Positions 32,384 to 42,012 of a stretch of 64,000 bases of DNA are shown piece by piece. The DNA is from Pseudomonas sp. SG20056 (GTDB lineage: Bacteria; Pseudomonadota; Gammaproteobacteria; Pseudomonadales; Pseudomonadaceae), in NCBI RefSeq assembly GCF_031764535.1, contig NZ_CP134499.1, forward strand, positions 1,860,001 through 1,924,000, in the 5' to 3' direction. Every line of letters begins with the position of its first letter. Positions within the stretch are counted from its first letter, which is position 1. The translations under genes were made by a program, and so were the position numbers. The notes beneath the pieces were generated by a model, which was not told the DNA's origin, ran no database searches, and saw only the letters and a program-made list of their open reading frames with translations.

Positions 32384-33565
32384 ATGTCAGGCCCGCTGTC
32401 GTCACTGAAAGTGCTGGATTTCTCCACCCTGTTGCCAGGGCCGTTCGCCTCTTTGCTGCTGGCTGATATGGGCGCTGAGGTACTGCGCGTGGAATCGCCC
32501 AGCCGTATGGATCTGGTGCGTGTGCTGCCGCCGCATGATGGCGGCGTATCGGCCAGCCATGCCTACCTCAATCGCAATAAGCGCTGCATCGCCCTGGACC
32601 TGAAAAAGCCCGAAGCGGTGGAGATGGTCAAGCAGTTGGTGGCCGAGTACGACATCGTGCTTGAACAGTTCCGCCCGGGGGTGATGGACAAGCTCGGCGT
32701 GGGTTATGAGGCGCTGAAGGCGATCAATCCGAAGCTGATCTACGTGTCGATCACCGGCTATGGCCAGAGCGGACCGTACAAGGACCGCGCCGGCCACGAC
32801 ATCAATTACCTGGCCCTGGCCGGTATTGCCAGTTATACCGGGCGGCGCGACAGCGGACCGTTGCCACTGGGCATTCAGGCGGCGGATATCGCCGGTGGTT
32901 CATTGCATGGGGTGATCGGCCTGCTCGCGGCGGTGATCCAGCGTCAGGCCACGGGGCAGGGCCAGCAGGTGGACATCAGCATGACCGACTGCGCGTTTAG
33001 CCTGCATGGCATGGCCGGTGCAGGGTATCTGGCTGCCGGGGTGGAGCCGGCGATGGAAAACCAGGCGCTGAATGGCGGCAGTTTCTACGACTACTACCGC
33101 ACCCGCGACGGCCGCTGGTTCTCGGTTGGCAGCCTGGAACCGCAATTTATGCAGCAGTTCTGCGCCGCCATCGGCCGTCCGGAGCTGGCCGCGCGCGGGC
33201 TGTCGCAGAAGCCGGAGGATCAGCAAGCGCTCAAGCGCGATATCGAAATCGAGTTCGAAAAGCGCGATTTTGCCGAGTGGAGCCAGGTGTTCGCCGGGCT
33301 GGACGCCTGCGTGGAACCGATGCTCAACCTCAGCGAGGCAGTCGAACATCCGCAGATCAGGGCCCGCGGCCTGGTTACCGAAGTGCCACGTGCGGGCAGT
33401 GGCCCACAGGCGCAGATTGCCTGCCCGATTAAATTCTCCAGCGGTTTGCCTGAGCCTCGGCATATCGGCGCAACCCTGGGTGCACATACCAGCGAGGTGC
33501 TGGCGGAACTGGGTTACAGCGACGAGCAGATTGCCCAGCTCAAGGCGGCCAAGGTGGTGGCCTGA
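32384..33565 (+). CDS. CaiB/BaiF family enzyme, alpha-methylacyl-CoA racemase-like
   Basis: The protein has 393 residues, starting at the ATG at 32384 (AAGGAG before it). The class III CoA-transferase fold is clear: LLPGPFASLLLADMGAEVLR, DIVLEQFRPGVMDKLG, SITGYGQSGPY. Two residues stand out: His138 in AGHDINYLALAG and Asp168 in AADIAGGSL. This pair matches the catalytic His/Asp of alpha-methylacyl-CoA racemases rather than the Asp nucleophile of formyl-CoA transferases. It may epimerise a 2-methyl branched acyl-CoA before dehydrogenation. It is the last gene of the acyl-CoA operon. Confidence 0.85.
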   Translation: MSGPLSSLKVLDFSTLLPGPFASLLLADMGAEVLRVESPSRMDLVRVLPPHDGGVSASHAYLNRNKRCIALDLKKPEAVEMVKQLVAEYDIVLEQFRPGVMDKLGVGYEALKAINPKLIYVSITGYGQSGPYKDRAGHDINYLALAGIASYTGRRDSGPLPLGIQAADIAGGSLHGVIGLLAAVIQRQATGQGQQVDISMTDCAFSLHGMAGAGYLAAGVEPAMENQALNGGSFYDYYRTRDGRWFSVGSLEPQFMQQFCAAIGRPELAARGLSQKPEDQQALKRDIEIEFEKRDFAEWSQVFAGLDACVEPMLNLSEAVEHPQIRARGLVTEVPRAGSGPQAQIACPIKFSSGLPEPRHIGATLGAHTSEVLAELGYSDEQIAQLKAAKVVA

Positions 33566-33760
33566 TTCAGGCCACCGGGCATCAATATTGAGGCTGGCGT
33601 TGTCTCTCAATCTCATGCATTAATCGGCGCAAGCACGGCTTATCGCGCGCATCTGTTCTACGCTTCGAGAATCATTCGCTGTTCTGCGCGGATGGTTGTC
33701 ATGGACAGTGCCGCTGTTTGCCGTGATATCTCCGAATAATGGATGTTGAGGGGAATGCCT

Positions 33761-34270
33761 GTGTCTACCAGCCACTATCACTTGCGAGCTTTTGCGCTGA
33801 GCGCATTGCTACTGTTCTCGGGCCTCAGCCTGGCGCTCGAGAAGCCCATCGGTCCTGCTGTGCTGCGTATCTCCGGGCTGGTGACACAGCCGAATATGCA
33901 GCAGCAGGCTGTTTTCGATATGCCGATGCTGCAAGCCTTGCCGCAGCACAGTTTCACCACGCATACGCCCTGGTATGCCGAGAAGGTGAAGTTCACGGGG
34001 CCCTTGCTGCGTGATGTGCTGGCCGCCGCCGGTGCCAAAGGCGAGGGCATTACCGCGATTGCCCTGAATGATTACCGCACCGAAATCCCTTTCAACGACG
34101 CCGTCAAATACGACCTGATTGTGGCCATCCTGATGAATGACCAGCCCATGCCGGTGCGTGAAAAGGGCCCGTTGTTTCTGGTTTACCCGTTCGATAGCAA
34201 AGCCGAGCTGCAGGCCGCGACTTTCTACAATCGCTCGGCCTGGCAACTGCGCGCCCTGCAGATCAAATAA
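33761..34270 (+). CDS. Periplasmic molybdopterin-binding-fold protein
   Basis: This protein of about 169 residues has an N-terminal signal ([20 protein letters not shown]). Its domain resembles the oxidoreductase molybdopterin-binding fold: [54 protein letters not shown]. It is too short for a catalytic sulfite-oxidase-type enzyme and lacks an obvious cofactor Cys in the core, so it may be a binding or sensing protein. GAGGGG at 33748-33753 fits the GTG at 33761; ATGs at 33743 and 33755 are alternatives. It lies three bases before a hybrid kinase gene and probably works with it. Confidence 0.75.
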   Translation: MSTSHYHLRAFALSALLLFSGLSLALEKPIGPAVLRISGLVTQPNMQQQAVFDMPMLQALPQHSFTTHTPWYAEKVKFTGPLLRDVLAAAGAKGEGITAIALNDYRTEIPFNDAVKYDLIVAILMNDQPMPVREKGPLFLVYPFDSKAELQAATFYNRSAWQLRALQIK

Positions 34271-34272
34271 CC

Positions 34273-37200
34273 ATGCGCCAGTTCCGCCTGCTGTGGCTGT
34301 TGATCATCAGCCTGGTGCTGCTGTACTTGGCAATCGGGGCAATTCTTGCTCATCAGTACCGCAACCTCAGTGAGGTTATGCGCAGTGGTGACGACAACGC
34401 GTTGTGGGCCTTTGCCCAGCTGAGTACCGAGTACCAGCGCTTTGACCACGCGCTGCACACTTACATCCTTGATCCGGTGAGGTCGCGACGTAATCAGGCG
34501 TCCGACGAGCTGGGCAGCATTGGCATCGATGAGCTGCTGCTGCGTTACGACATCTTCGTCAGTCGTGTTAGCACCATCAAAACCGAGTCGGCGCGGCGCC
34601 TGATGGGCGATGAGGCGATTTACCAGCAAACCCTGCAGGACCTGGAACGCTTTATCGAGACGGCCGACGCTGCCCTGGAAAACTTCGCCCGACATGCCAC
34701 GCCGCTGGATGCCGCCTCGCTGAGGGAACAGTTGCAGCTACTGCAGGATGATGTGCAGGAGCTGGGCTACACCTCGGCCCAGCTGGCGGCGCGAACTGTT
34801 GATGGGCGCAACGCTGAGCTGCGCTCTCAGGTTGTGGTCACCACTGGGCTGACCCTGTTTCAAGGTTTTCTCACCCTGATGTTCGGCCTCGCCATGCTGC
34901 GACAGTCGCGCCAGCGCGTTCGGGCCCAGCGTGAGCTGCTGGCGGCGCAAGGCAAGTTGGTGGAAGCCCTGCAGGAAAATGAAGAAGTATTGGAAGGTCG
35001 CGTACAGCAGCGCACCCAGGAGCTGGCCGAAGCCAACCAGACGTTGCGTGAGCATGAAGAGGAACTGCAGATCGCCCGCGCCAAGGCCGAGAGCGCGTCG
35101 CAGCTGAAGTCGGACTTCCTGGCCAATATGAGCCATGAGATTCGCACGCCGATGAATGCGGTAATTGGCATGAGCCACCTGGTGCTCAGTAGCGACTTGA
35201 CCGCCAAGCAGCGCGACTATGTAGAGAAGATCCAGCGCTCAGGCCAGCATCTGCTGGGGTTGATCAACGACATCCTCGACCTGAGCAAGATCGAAGCCGG
35301 CAAGCTGGATGTCGAGTCGGTGCCGTTCGAGCTGCAGGCCGTTTTGGAGAACATGGCCAGCCTGATCGGTGAAAAATGCGCCGCCAAGGATCTGGAGCTG
35401 ATTTTCGACATTGATCCACAGCTGCCCGAGAGTTTTATCGGTGATCCCCTGCGCCTGGGCCAGGTGTTGATCAACTACGCCAACAATGCGGTCAAGTTTA
35501 CCGAGCACGGCGGTGTAGTGATTCGCGCACGCCTGTTGGCGCAGGATGCCAAGGGCGTCCGGGTTCGCTTTGAGGTCGAGGACTCCGGTATCGGCCTCTC
35601 GCCCGAGCAGCAGGCGCGGCTGTTTCAGTCATTCCAGCAAGCCGACAGCTCGACCACGCGCAAGTACGGGGGCACCGGGCTGGGCCTGGCCATTTCTCGC
35701 AAGCTGGCCGAGCTGATGCATGGCGAGGTCGGTGTCGACAGCGTGTTGGGGCAGGGCAGCACCTTCTGGTTTACCGCCCGCCTGGGCGTGGTCGCTGCGC
35801 CAAAAACAGTGCTGTCGCTACAACCCTCGCCGGATTTGCGTAACCGCCGGGTGTTGGTGGTGGACGATAACCCACAGGCGCTGCATATCCATGCCAGCTT
35901 GCTGCGCTCCATGAGTTTTCAGGTGACGGAAGCTGACTGCGGCGAGCTGGCGCTGGAACTTGCAGCCAAGGCCTGCACTACCGGAGCACCCTTTGAAGCT
36001 GCATTTGTCGATTGGAAAATGCCCGGTATCAACGGCCTGGAAACCTGTCGCCAGCTGGCCTTGCTCGAGCCGGCACCGCAGCCGGTGATTGTCACAGCTT
36101 ATGGGCGCGAAGAAGTGTTCCACGAAGCCGAGCAGGCCGGGATAGCCTTGCTACTGGTCAAACCGGTAAGCCCGTCGCTGCTGTTCGATGCGGCGATTCG
36201 CGCCCTGGGCGGCAACACCGTCAGCGACACCAGTCTGCGCCCGGCCAGTAATGTCAGTGTGCAGGACCTCAGCCCGCTGCAGGGCGCACAGGTGTTGTTG
36301 GTGGATGATAACGAGCTGAACCAGCAGGTCGGCCGCGACCTGCTTGAAGCAGCTGGGGTCTGCGTGGCTGTGGCCGAGAATGGCCAGGTAGCCCTGGATA
36401 TGCTGGCCAGCAACGATTACCAACTGGTGCTGATGGATATGCAGATGCCGGTAATGGATGGCCTGACTGCTACCCGGCAGATTCGCGCCAATCCGCACTG
36501 GGCTGATTTACCCGTGTTGGCCATGACTGCCAACGCCATGAGCAGTGACCGTGAGCAGTGCCTGGCGGCAGGCATGAATGCACACCTGGCCAAACCCATC
36601 GACCCGGATGAGCTGTTCGCGCTGCTGCTGAAATGGCTGCCGGCGGCTAGCAGAGGCGCAGCGGCGCCAACAGCGCTGACACCGGCCCAGGCCGAAGCAG
36701 GCTTTCCCGAAATTGCCGGTGTCGATGTGCAGGGCGGCTTGCGCCGTGTGCTGAACAAACGCGCGGCCTATGAGTCGATGCTGCGCAAATTTGTTCAGGG
36801 GCAGGCGGATGCCGCCCAGCAGACGCGGCGTCTGCTTGCCGAGGGGCGGCACGAGGATGCCTTGCGTGCCCTGCATACCCTCAAGGGTACTGCCGCGACC
36901 ATCGGTGCCAATGGCTTGGCCGAACAGGCCGGCGTGCTGGAAGACCACCTCAGGCAGGGGCCGCCAGATAGCCAGTTCGATGCCCAGCTCAGTACGCTAG
37001 GGGAAAACTGCGCTGAGTTGATCGCGCGCTTACAGGCGGTATTGCCCGCGCAAGCCGTCACGCAGGCCGCAGCAGGTACTATCGACTGGCCACGTGTACG
37101 TCAGCTGGTGGCTCGCCTGGAATACCTGCTCAGTGATGACGATGCCGATGCCATCGAGTTGTTCCAGCAGGAAGCAGCCTTGTTCAAGGTTGTACTGGGC

Positions 37201-37314
37201 GCCGGATTTTCGGCTCTTGAGCGAGCCATCAACAGTTATATTCTCGACGACGCCCTGGCGGTTCTGCGGGCGGCGATACAGAACAATCCGGCACTGGGTA
37301 AGGATGCGACGTAA
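34273..37314 (+). CDS. Hybrid sensor histidine kinase with two receivers and Hpt
   Basis: This 1013-residue protein has TM1 at about 6-27, a helical periplasmic domain to 195, TM2 near 196-218 and a coiled-coil linker. HisKA reads [20 protein letters not shown], followed by an ATPase domain ([28 protein letters not shown]). Receiver 1 has the Asp in [15 protein letters not shown], receiver 2 the Asp in [15 protein letters not shown]. The C-terminal Hpt has [14 protein letters not shown]. All phosphorelay residues are present. It is coupled to the HD-GYP gene (the stop overlaps the next ATG), suggesting output through c-di-GMP degradation. Confidence 0.92.
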   Translation: MRQFRLLWLLIISLVLLYLAIGAILAHQYRNLSEVMRSGDDNALWAFAQLSTEYQRFDHALHTYILDPVRSRRNQASDELGSIGIDELLLRYDIFVSRVSTIKTESARRLMGDEAIYQQTLQDLERFIETADAALENFARHATPLDAASLREQLQLLQDDVQELGYTSAQLAARTVDGRNAELRSQVVVTTGLTLFQGFLTLMFGLAMLRQSRQRVRAQRELLAAQGKLVEALQENEEVLEGRVQQRTQELAEANQTLREHEEELQIARAKAESASQLKSDFLANMSHEIRTPMNAVIGMSHLVLSSDLTAKQRDYVEKIQRSGQHLLGLINDILDLSKIEAGKLDVESVPFELQAVLENMASLIGEKCAAKDLELIFDIDPQLPESFIGDPLRLGQVLINYANNAVKFTEHGGVVIRARLLAQDAKGVRVRFEVEDSGIGLSPEQQARLFQSFQQADSSTTRKYGGTGLGLAISRKLAELMHGEVGVDSVLGQGSTFWFTARLGVVAAPKTVLSLQPSPDLRNRRVLVVDDNPQALHIHASLLRSMSFQVTEADCGELALELAAKACTTGAPFEAAFVDWKMPGINGLETCRQLALLEPAPQPVIVTAYGREEVFHEAEQAGIALLLVKPVSPSLLFDAAIRALGGNTVSDTSLRPASNVSVQDLSPLQGAQVLLVDDNELNQQVGRDLLEAAGVCVAVAENGQVALDMLASNDYQLVLMDMQMPVMDGLTATRQIRANPHWADLPVLAMTANAMSSDREQCLAAGMNAHLAKPIDPDELFALLLKWLPAASRGAAAPTALTPAQAEAGFPEIAGVDVQGGLRRVLNKRAAYESMLRKFVQGQADAAQQTRRLLAEGRHEDALRALHTLKGTAATIGANGLAEQAGVLEDHLRQGPPDSQFDAQLSTLGENCAELIARLQAVLPAQAVTQAAAGTIDWPRVRQLVARLEYLLSDDDADAIELFQQEAALFKVVLGAGFSALERAINSYILDDALAVLRAAIQNNPALGKDAT

Positions 37315-38420
37315 TGGACAGGCTACTGGCCGGCAGGGAAAAACCGACAATTCTGGTGGTGGACGACACTCCCGATAATCTCTCGCTGATGAGCGGCCTG
37401 TTACGCGAGGACTATAAGGTCAAGCTGGCACCCAGCGGCGAACGCGCGCTACAGATTGTCAGCGGCGAGGCCAAGCCCGACCTGATTCTGCTCGACATCA
37501 TGATGCCCGGGCTGGACGGCTACGAAGTGCTGCGCCGCCTGCAACAGGACGCTGGTACTGCGGCTATTCCGGTGATTTTTCTCACCGCGATGACCGCTGT
37601 CGAAGATGAGAAGATCGGCCTGGACCTGGGCGCTGTCGATTACATCAGCAAACCGATCAATCCGGCGATTGTTCTGGCCCGTGTGCACGCGCAGCTGCAA
37701 CTCAAGTTCGCCCGTGATTTTCTGCAGAACCAGAATGCCTTCCTTGAGCGCGAAGTGGAAAAGCGCACCCGTGAAGTGATGGCGATTCAGGATGTAACCA
37801 TTCGGGCGATTACCTCCCTGGCGGAAACCCGTGACAACGAAACGGGCAATCACATTCGTCGTACCCAGTTCTATGTAAAGGCCCTGGCCGAGCATCTACA
37901 GGCCCATCCGCGGTTTGCCGGTGAACTAACCGCAGCGACGATCCAGTCGATATTCAAATCAGCGCCGCTGCATGACATTGGCAAGGTCGGCATTCCCGAC
38001 AGCATTCTGCTCAAACCGGGCAAGCTTGATTTCGACGAGTTTGAAATCATGAAAACCCACACCACTCTGGGCCGCGATGCCATCGTGCATGCGGAGCAGG
38101 AGCTGGGCGAGTCCATCGCTTTTTTGCGTCACGCCAAGGAAATTGCGCTAAGTCACCAGGAAAAATGGGACGGCAGCGGATACCCGTACGGTCTGGTGGG
38201 GGAGGCGATTCCCCTGTCGGCGCGCTTGATGGCCCTGGCCGATGTGTATGACGCACTGATCTCGCGGCGGGTATATAAGCCGCCCTTTAGCCATGAGCAG
38301 GCTCTGGAGATCATCCGCGAGGGACGTGGCAGTCATTTTGACCCGGATATCGTTGATGGCTTTGTGCAGATCAGCGACGCCTTTGCCCAGATCGCCCAGC
38401 AATACAGTGACGAGCCTTAA
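37314..38420 (+). CDS. Response regulator with HD-GYP c-di-GMP phosphodiesterase domain
   Basis: This 368-residue protein has an N-terminal receiver (ILVVDDTPDNLSLMSGLL, phosphoacceptor in LILLDIMMPGLDGYEVL, FLTAMTAVEDE, YISKPINPAI). A coiled helix follows, then an intact HD-GYP domain: ETGNHIRRTQFYVKALAEHL, LHDIGKVGIPDSILLKPGKL, ALSHQEKWDGSGYPYGL. It should hydrolyse c-di-GMP when phosphorylated by the kinase upstream. It is the second output-type gene of the cluster and is translationally coupled to the kinase. Confidence 0.94.
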   Translation: MDRLLAGREKPTILVVDDTPDNLSLMSGLLREDYKVKLAPSGERALQIVSGEAKPDLILLDIMMPGLDGYEVLRRLQQDAGTAAIPVIFLTAMTAVEDEKIGLDLGAVDYISKPINPAIVLARVHAQLQLKFARDFLQNQNAFLEREVEKRTREVMAIQDVTIRAITSLAETRDNETGNHIRRTQFYVKALAEHLQAHPRFAGELTAATIQSIFKSAPLHDIGKVGIPDSILLKPGKLDFDEFEIMKTHTTLGRDAIVHAEQELGESIAFLRHAKEIALSHQEKWDGSGYPYGLVGEAIPLSARLMALADVYDALISRRVYKPPFSHEQALEIIREGRGSHFDPDIVDGFVQISDAFAQIAQQYSDEP

Positions 38421-38451
38421 GAGCTCGAGCATAAGCGGAGGTGTTGGCAGC

Positions 38452-39888
38452 ATGTCAGAACAAGCCCCAACCTTGTTAGTTGTCGATAGCGATCCCGTGT
38501 TGACCCGTGCTCTGGTTGAGGCGTTGCGGCGTCATGGCTTGGCCAAGGTCCTGCAGGCCAATGATGTGGCGAGTGCCTTGCAGCAGTTGCGGCAGATCCC
38601 GGTGTCGCTGGTGCTCAGTGAACAGAACCTGGCGGGCTCCACTGGGCTGGCGTTGTTTGAAGGCATGCGCAGCGATGAAGCGCTGGCGGAGATTCCTTTT
38701 GTGCTGATGTCCAGCGCCATGCAGCGTCAGGATGTGCAGCGGGCGATTCAGCTGGGCATCCGCGATCTGCTGGTCAAACCATTCACCACCCAGCGCCTGC
38801 TGGAGCGTATTCAACGTTCCCTGCAGCGTGATGATCTGCTGGCTCAAACCGGCCTGCCGCAAGGCGAGGAGCGCGCAAGCATTCTGGTGGTCGACGACAC
38901 ACCGGAGAATCTGCAGCTGCTGGCCGGGCTGTTTCGCGATCAATTCAAGGTGAAACTGGCGCACAACGGCGAGAAAGCCATCGCTATCTGCCATTCCGAT
39001 AATCCGCCGGACCTGATCCTGCTGGACGTGATGATGCCCGACATGGACGGCTTCGAAGTGGCGCGTAGGCTGCGTCAGCATCACGCTTCGGAACATATTC
39101 CGATCATCTTCGTCACCGCCCTGAGTGATGAACGTTCTCGTGAGCAGGGGTTGTCGCTGGGTGCGGTGGACTATGTGTTCAAACCGATTGATCCGACCCT
39201 GCTGCGTATCCGTGTGCGTAACCTGATGCGTTATGTCGAGCATCGTCGACAATTGCAGACGGACCTGGATCAGTTGCTGGAACTGGCCGCCCTGCGCGCG
39301 GACATGCTGCATTTGATCAGCCATGATCTGCAGCAGCCGCTTAATCAATGCACCGATGCGTTGCAGAGCCTGGCACAGGATGCAGCGCTCAATCCGGTAC
39401 AGAAGCAGCAGGTGCAATTGGCCACGCAAAGCGGCCAGCAGATGAAGGAGCTGCTGGAGCTGGCGGGCGAGCAGTTGTCCCTTGAGGCCGGGCAGCGTGA
39501 ATTGCGTCCTGAAAGCATCCGGCTTAATCCGCTGCTGCGTGAACTGATTGGCGAGCTGCGCCAGCGCTATGGCGATCGCGGTGTTGATATCCAGCTGGAA
39601 ACCGCGCTGGGCAGCAGCGTGGCGGTGATGGCCGATCCGGGGCTCTGCCATGCCTTGCTCTACCGCGTGCTTAAACACGCCCATGCGGCATGCCCCGTGG
39701 GCAGCCAGTTGAGCCTGGTGATGATTGATGAGAGCCCGGCGCAGGTGAAACTGCTGCTACCTGCGCGCCCGTCCAGCAACAAACCGCTCGCCGCCGCCCG
39801 CGCCTTGGCCCGCGCTCAGGGTGGCGATGTGCAACAGGAAGATGACGGCGAGAGTTGCGTGATTCGCGTCAGCCTGCCGCGCGCCTGA
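38452..39888 (+). CDS. Double-receiver protein with histidine-kinase-like C-terminus
   Basis: The protein has 478 residues from the ATG at 38452 (GGAGG before it). Receiver 1 (LLVVDSDPVLTRALVEAL) has Glu57 in VLSEQNLAGSTG where the phosphoacceptor Asp belongs; its KPF lysine is kept. Receiver 2 is intact (ILVVDDTPENL, LILLDVMMPDMDGFEVA, VFKPID). The C-terminal third has an H-box-like LHLISHDLQQPLNQC, but the ATP-binding motifs are weak: there is no clear G1 or G2 box (ALARAQGGDVQQEDDGESC). It is probably an adaptor or modulator of the kinase/HD-GYP pair. Confidence 0.85.
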   Translation: MSEQAPTLLVVDSDPVLTRALVEALRRHGLAKVLQANDVASALQQLRQIPVSLVLSEQNLAGSTGLALFEGMRSDEALAEIPFVLMSSAMQRQDVQRAIQLGIRDLLVKPFTTQRLLERIQRSLQRDDLLAQTGLPQGEERASILVVDDTPENLQLLAGLFRDQFKVKLAHNGEKAIAICHSDNPPDLILLDVMMPDMDGFEVARRLRQHHASEHIPIIFVTALSDERSREQGLSLGAVDYVFKPIDPTLLRIRVRNLMRYVEHRRQLQTDLDQLLELAALRADMLHLISHDLQQPLNQCTDALQSLAQDAALNPVQKQQVQLATQSGQQMKELLELAGEQLSLEAGQRELRPESIRLNPLLRELIGELRQRYGDRGVDIQLETALGSSVAVMADPGLCHALLYRVLKHAHAACPVGSQLSLVMIDESPAQVKLLLPARPSSNKPLAAARALARAQGGDVQQEDDGESCVIRVSLPRA

Positions 39889-40014
39889 GTGTATGCCGAG
39901 GTCGTGATTGACCCCGTACTTTGTGTGGGGCGTTAACGTGACGCTCGTCAAATAGGTTTTTTTCCGGCATAAGCCTGGGCATTCGCGCCAGTGGGCAGCT
40001 TGAGAACGGAAAAC

Positions 40015-40632
40015 ATGTATTACGGGGAACGCTTCAACGCCTGGACCCATCTGGTCGGGGCGCTTCTGGCCTGCGCGGGCGCGGTGTGGCTCTTGGTGTT
40101 GGCGAGCCTGGACGGTGAGCTGCGTACGATCATCAGTGTGGCGATTTATGGCCTGACCCTGGTGCTGCTCTACAGCATCTCCACGCTTTATCACAGCGTG
40201 CAGGGGCGGGCGAAAGTGCTGATGCGCAAGCTCGATCACCTGTCGATCTACCTGCTAATCGCCGGCAGTTATACGCCGTTTTGCCTGATCACCCTCGAAG
40301 GTGCCTGGGGGTGGACGTTGTTCGGCATTGTCTGGACGCTGGCAATCATCGGCATGCTGCAGGAGATCAAGCCACGCTCCGAGGCGCGCGTGTTGTCGAT
40401 TGTGATCTACGCCGTGATGGGCTGGATTGTGTTGATTGCGGTCAAACCGTTGATCGCTGCCCTGGGCATGGAAGGGTTTATCTGGCTGGCCGGTGGCGGG
40501 GTGCTGTACACCGTGGGGATCATCTTCTTCGCCTATGACAGCCGCTTCCGCCATTGGCATGGCATCTGGCACTTGTTTGTCATGGGCGGCAGCCTGATGC
40601 ACTTTGTCGCGGTGTTGCGTTACGTCCTCTAA
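40015..40632 (+). CDS. trhA: TrhA/hemolysin III family membrane protein
   Basis: This 205-residue protein has seven predicted membrane helices and the PAQR/HlyIII signatures. These are the N-terminal ERFNAWTHLVGALLACAG, the SISTLYHSV motif, LDHLSIYLLIAGSYTPFCL, and the C-terminal WHGIWHLFVMGGSLMHFVAV with its zinc-site histidines. Bacterial members are linked to membrane-energy homeostasis; cytolysis is an old assignment. The ATG at 40015 fits the family N-terminus better than the upstream GTG at 39991. Confidence 0.9.
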   Translation: MYYGERFNAWTHLVGALLACAGAVWLLVLASLDGELRTIISVAIYGLTLVLLYSISTLYHSVQGRAKVLMRKLDHLSIYLLIAGSYTPFCLITLEGAWGWTLFGIVWTLAIIGMLQEIKPRSEARVLSIVIYAVMGWIVLIAVKPLIAALGMEGFIWLAGGGVLYTVGIIFFAYDSRFRHWHGIWHLFVMGGSLMHFVAVLRYVL

Positions 40633-40645
40633 TGCCAACATCGGC

Positions 40646-41140
40646 TTATTCGACGCGCTGTTCGCCTGTATAGCTCAAGGTCACCTTGCAACGCCGGCAG
40701 AAGTAGCGCCGGCCTTTGCTGACCAGGGCATGACGCTGGGCTGAAAACGGAAACTCGCCCTGAGGGCAGCTGCATCGGTATATATAGCGGCTAACCGTGC
40801 GCCGCTGAACCGCATAGCTGTGGCAGCGATTGGGCGGCAGCTCATACACGCCGCGCATGATCAGTTGCCATTCCTCACCATGAGGTTGAATCTTCAGGCC
40901 GAACAGCTGATGCGCGATCAGATGCGCCACTTCATGCGGCACGGTCTGTTTGAGAAAGTCTTCGCGGTTTTCCCGGTAAAGCTGCGGGTTGAAGCGCAAT
41001 TTGTTTTCCGTCAGGTGCGCTACGCCAGCCTTTTGTCCACGCAACTTGAAACTCACCTCGGCACGGGCAAAGGGGCGTTTGAAAAAGGCTTCAGCCTGCT
41101 GGTAGCACTGTTCTACGCGGCTTAGAAGGTGTTCGGACAT
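40646..41140 (-). CDS. sprT: SprT-like zinc metalloprotease
   Basis: This 164-residue protein has the zincin motif HEVAHLIAHQLFG, a third ligand in KIQPHGEEWQLIM, and a C-terminal zinc ribbon (YRCSCPQGEF, FCRRCKVTLSY). This is the SprT domain also found in the DNA-protein crosslink protease Spartan; the bacterial function is not established. The ATG at 41140 was chosen over 41179 because it starts the conserved MSEHLLSRVEQCY. Confidence 0.9.
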   Translation of the reverse strand: MSEHLLSRVEQCYQQAEAFFKRPFARAEVSFKLRGQKAGVAHLTENKLRFNPQLYRENREDFLKQTVPHEVAHLIAHQLFGLKIQPHGEEWQLIMRGVYELPPNRCHSYAVQRRTVSRYIYRCSCPQGEFPFSAQRHALVSKGRRYFCRRCKVTLSYTGEQRVE

Positions 41141-41209
41141 AAGTGCGGTGATCAGGATCGGGGCGGCGATTATGCCCAAGCAGCGCAGCGATCACAGCCC
41201 TGAAACGAC

Positions 41210-41231
41210 GAAACCACCCGCAGGTGGTTTC
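41210..41231. terminator. Hairpin after the Yip1 gene
   Basis: GAAACCACC (41210-41218) pairs with GGTGGTTTC (41223-41231). It is 24 bases beyond the stop of the minus-strand Yip1 gene, without a clear T run on either side. Confidence 0.5.
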
Positions 41232-41254
41232 ATCTTGTGTCATCAAGTGTTGCG

Positions 41255-41854
41255 TTAGCTGGTGTAGACCGGGCCGACCCCAAAGCCCCAGAGAATCACC
41301 GAACTGGCGATCATCGCCACCAGCACCACCAAACCTACAGCGAGCACCGAGCTGGAGAACATGAAGCCTTCGTCCTCGGGTATGCCCATGAAAGTCGGTA
41401 TGCCGACGTAGAGTAGATAAACCGTGTAACAAATAGCCGCCGTGCCCACTACCATGGCTAGCCAAAGGTGTGGATAGAGCGCCGCTAAGCCACCGATAAA
41501 CAGCGGTGTAGCGGTATAAGCCGCAAATACCACGCATTGCGTGAGGTTCGGGCTGGCATCGTAGGTGCGTGCCATCCAGTGGATAAACGCGCCCATCACT
41601 GCGATCCCGGCAAGCATTGCCAGGTAGGTCATGACGGTCATTTGTAACGCACTGGCCTCGGTCAGCATCACCGGCGCTCGATCGCCGATTGCCCAGCCGA
41701 CCTGGGTGGTGCCGATATAGGCCGAAACAGCGGGAATAGCCGCGAGAATCAGTACGTGGGTGAGATACATGTGGCTGATGGTTTCTTCTTCGCCACGGAT
41801 CTCCTGCCATTCCTGGTCAGGATGGGTGAATAGCCCCCAAACGTGATGGATCAT
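41255..41854 (-). CDS. Yip1-family inner membrane protein
   Basis: This 199-residue protein has five predicted membrane segments. The N-terminal HHVWGLFTHPDQEWQEIRGE is typical of Yip1-domain (DUF1282-like) proteins. A Pro/Thr-rich turn TYDASPNLTQCVVFAAYTAT before TM3 also fits. The function in bacteria is unknown. It is monocistronic, with AGGAGG before the ATG. Confidence 0.86.
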   Translation of the reverse strand: MIHHVWGLFTHPDQEWQEIRGEEETISHMYLTHVLILAAIPAVSAYIGTTQVGWAIGDRAPVMLTEASALQMTVMTYLAMLAGIAVMGAFIHWMARTYDASPNLTQCVVFAAYTATPLFIGGLAALYPHLWLAMVVGTAAICYTVYLLYVGIPTFMGIPEDEGFMFSSSVLAVGLVVLVAMIASSVILWGFGVGPVYTS

Positions 41855-42012
41855 GCCAGACCTCCTATTTTTATAGCGGTCGCCCCCCAGCGCAGCGCCT
41901 GATTCGCGTGTACAGCGTCATCAGGTACAAGGCCGAACCTATGCGACCGTATGTCGCAGTATAGGCAGAGCTCGCGATTGGCAAAGGCTGGGCATTAGAG
42001 CAAATCGGACTC

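Noticed and set aside
38476..39684. A 402-codon minus-strand frame opposite the double-receiver gene
   Set aside because: It has shadow composition (His, Gln, Leu rich) and no ribosome-binding site, while the plus strand has clear receiver motifs.
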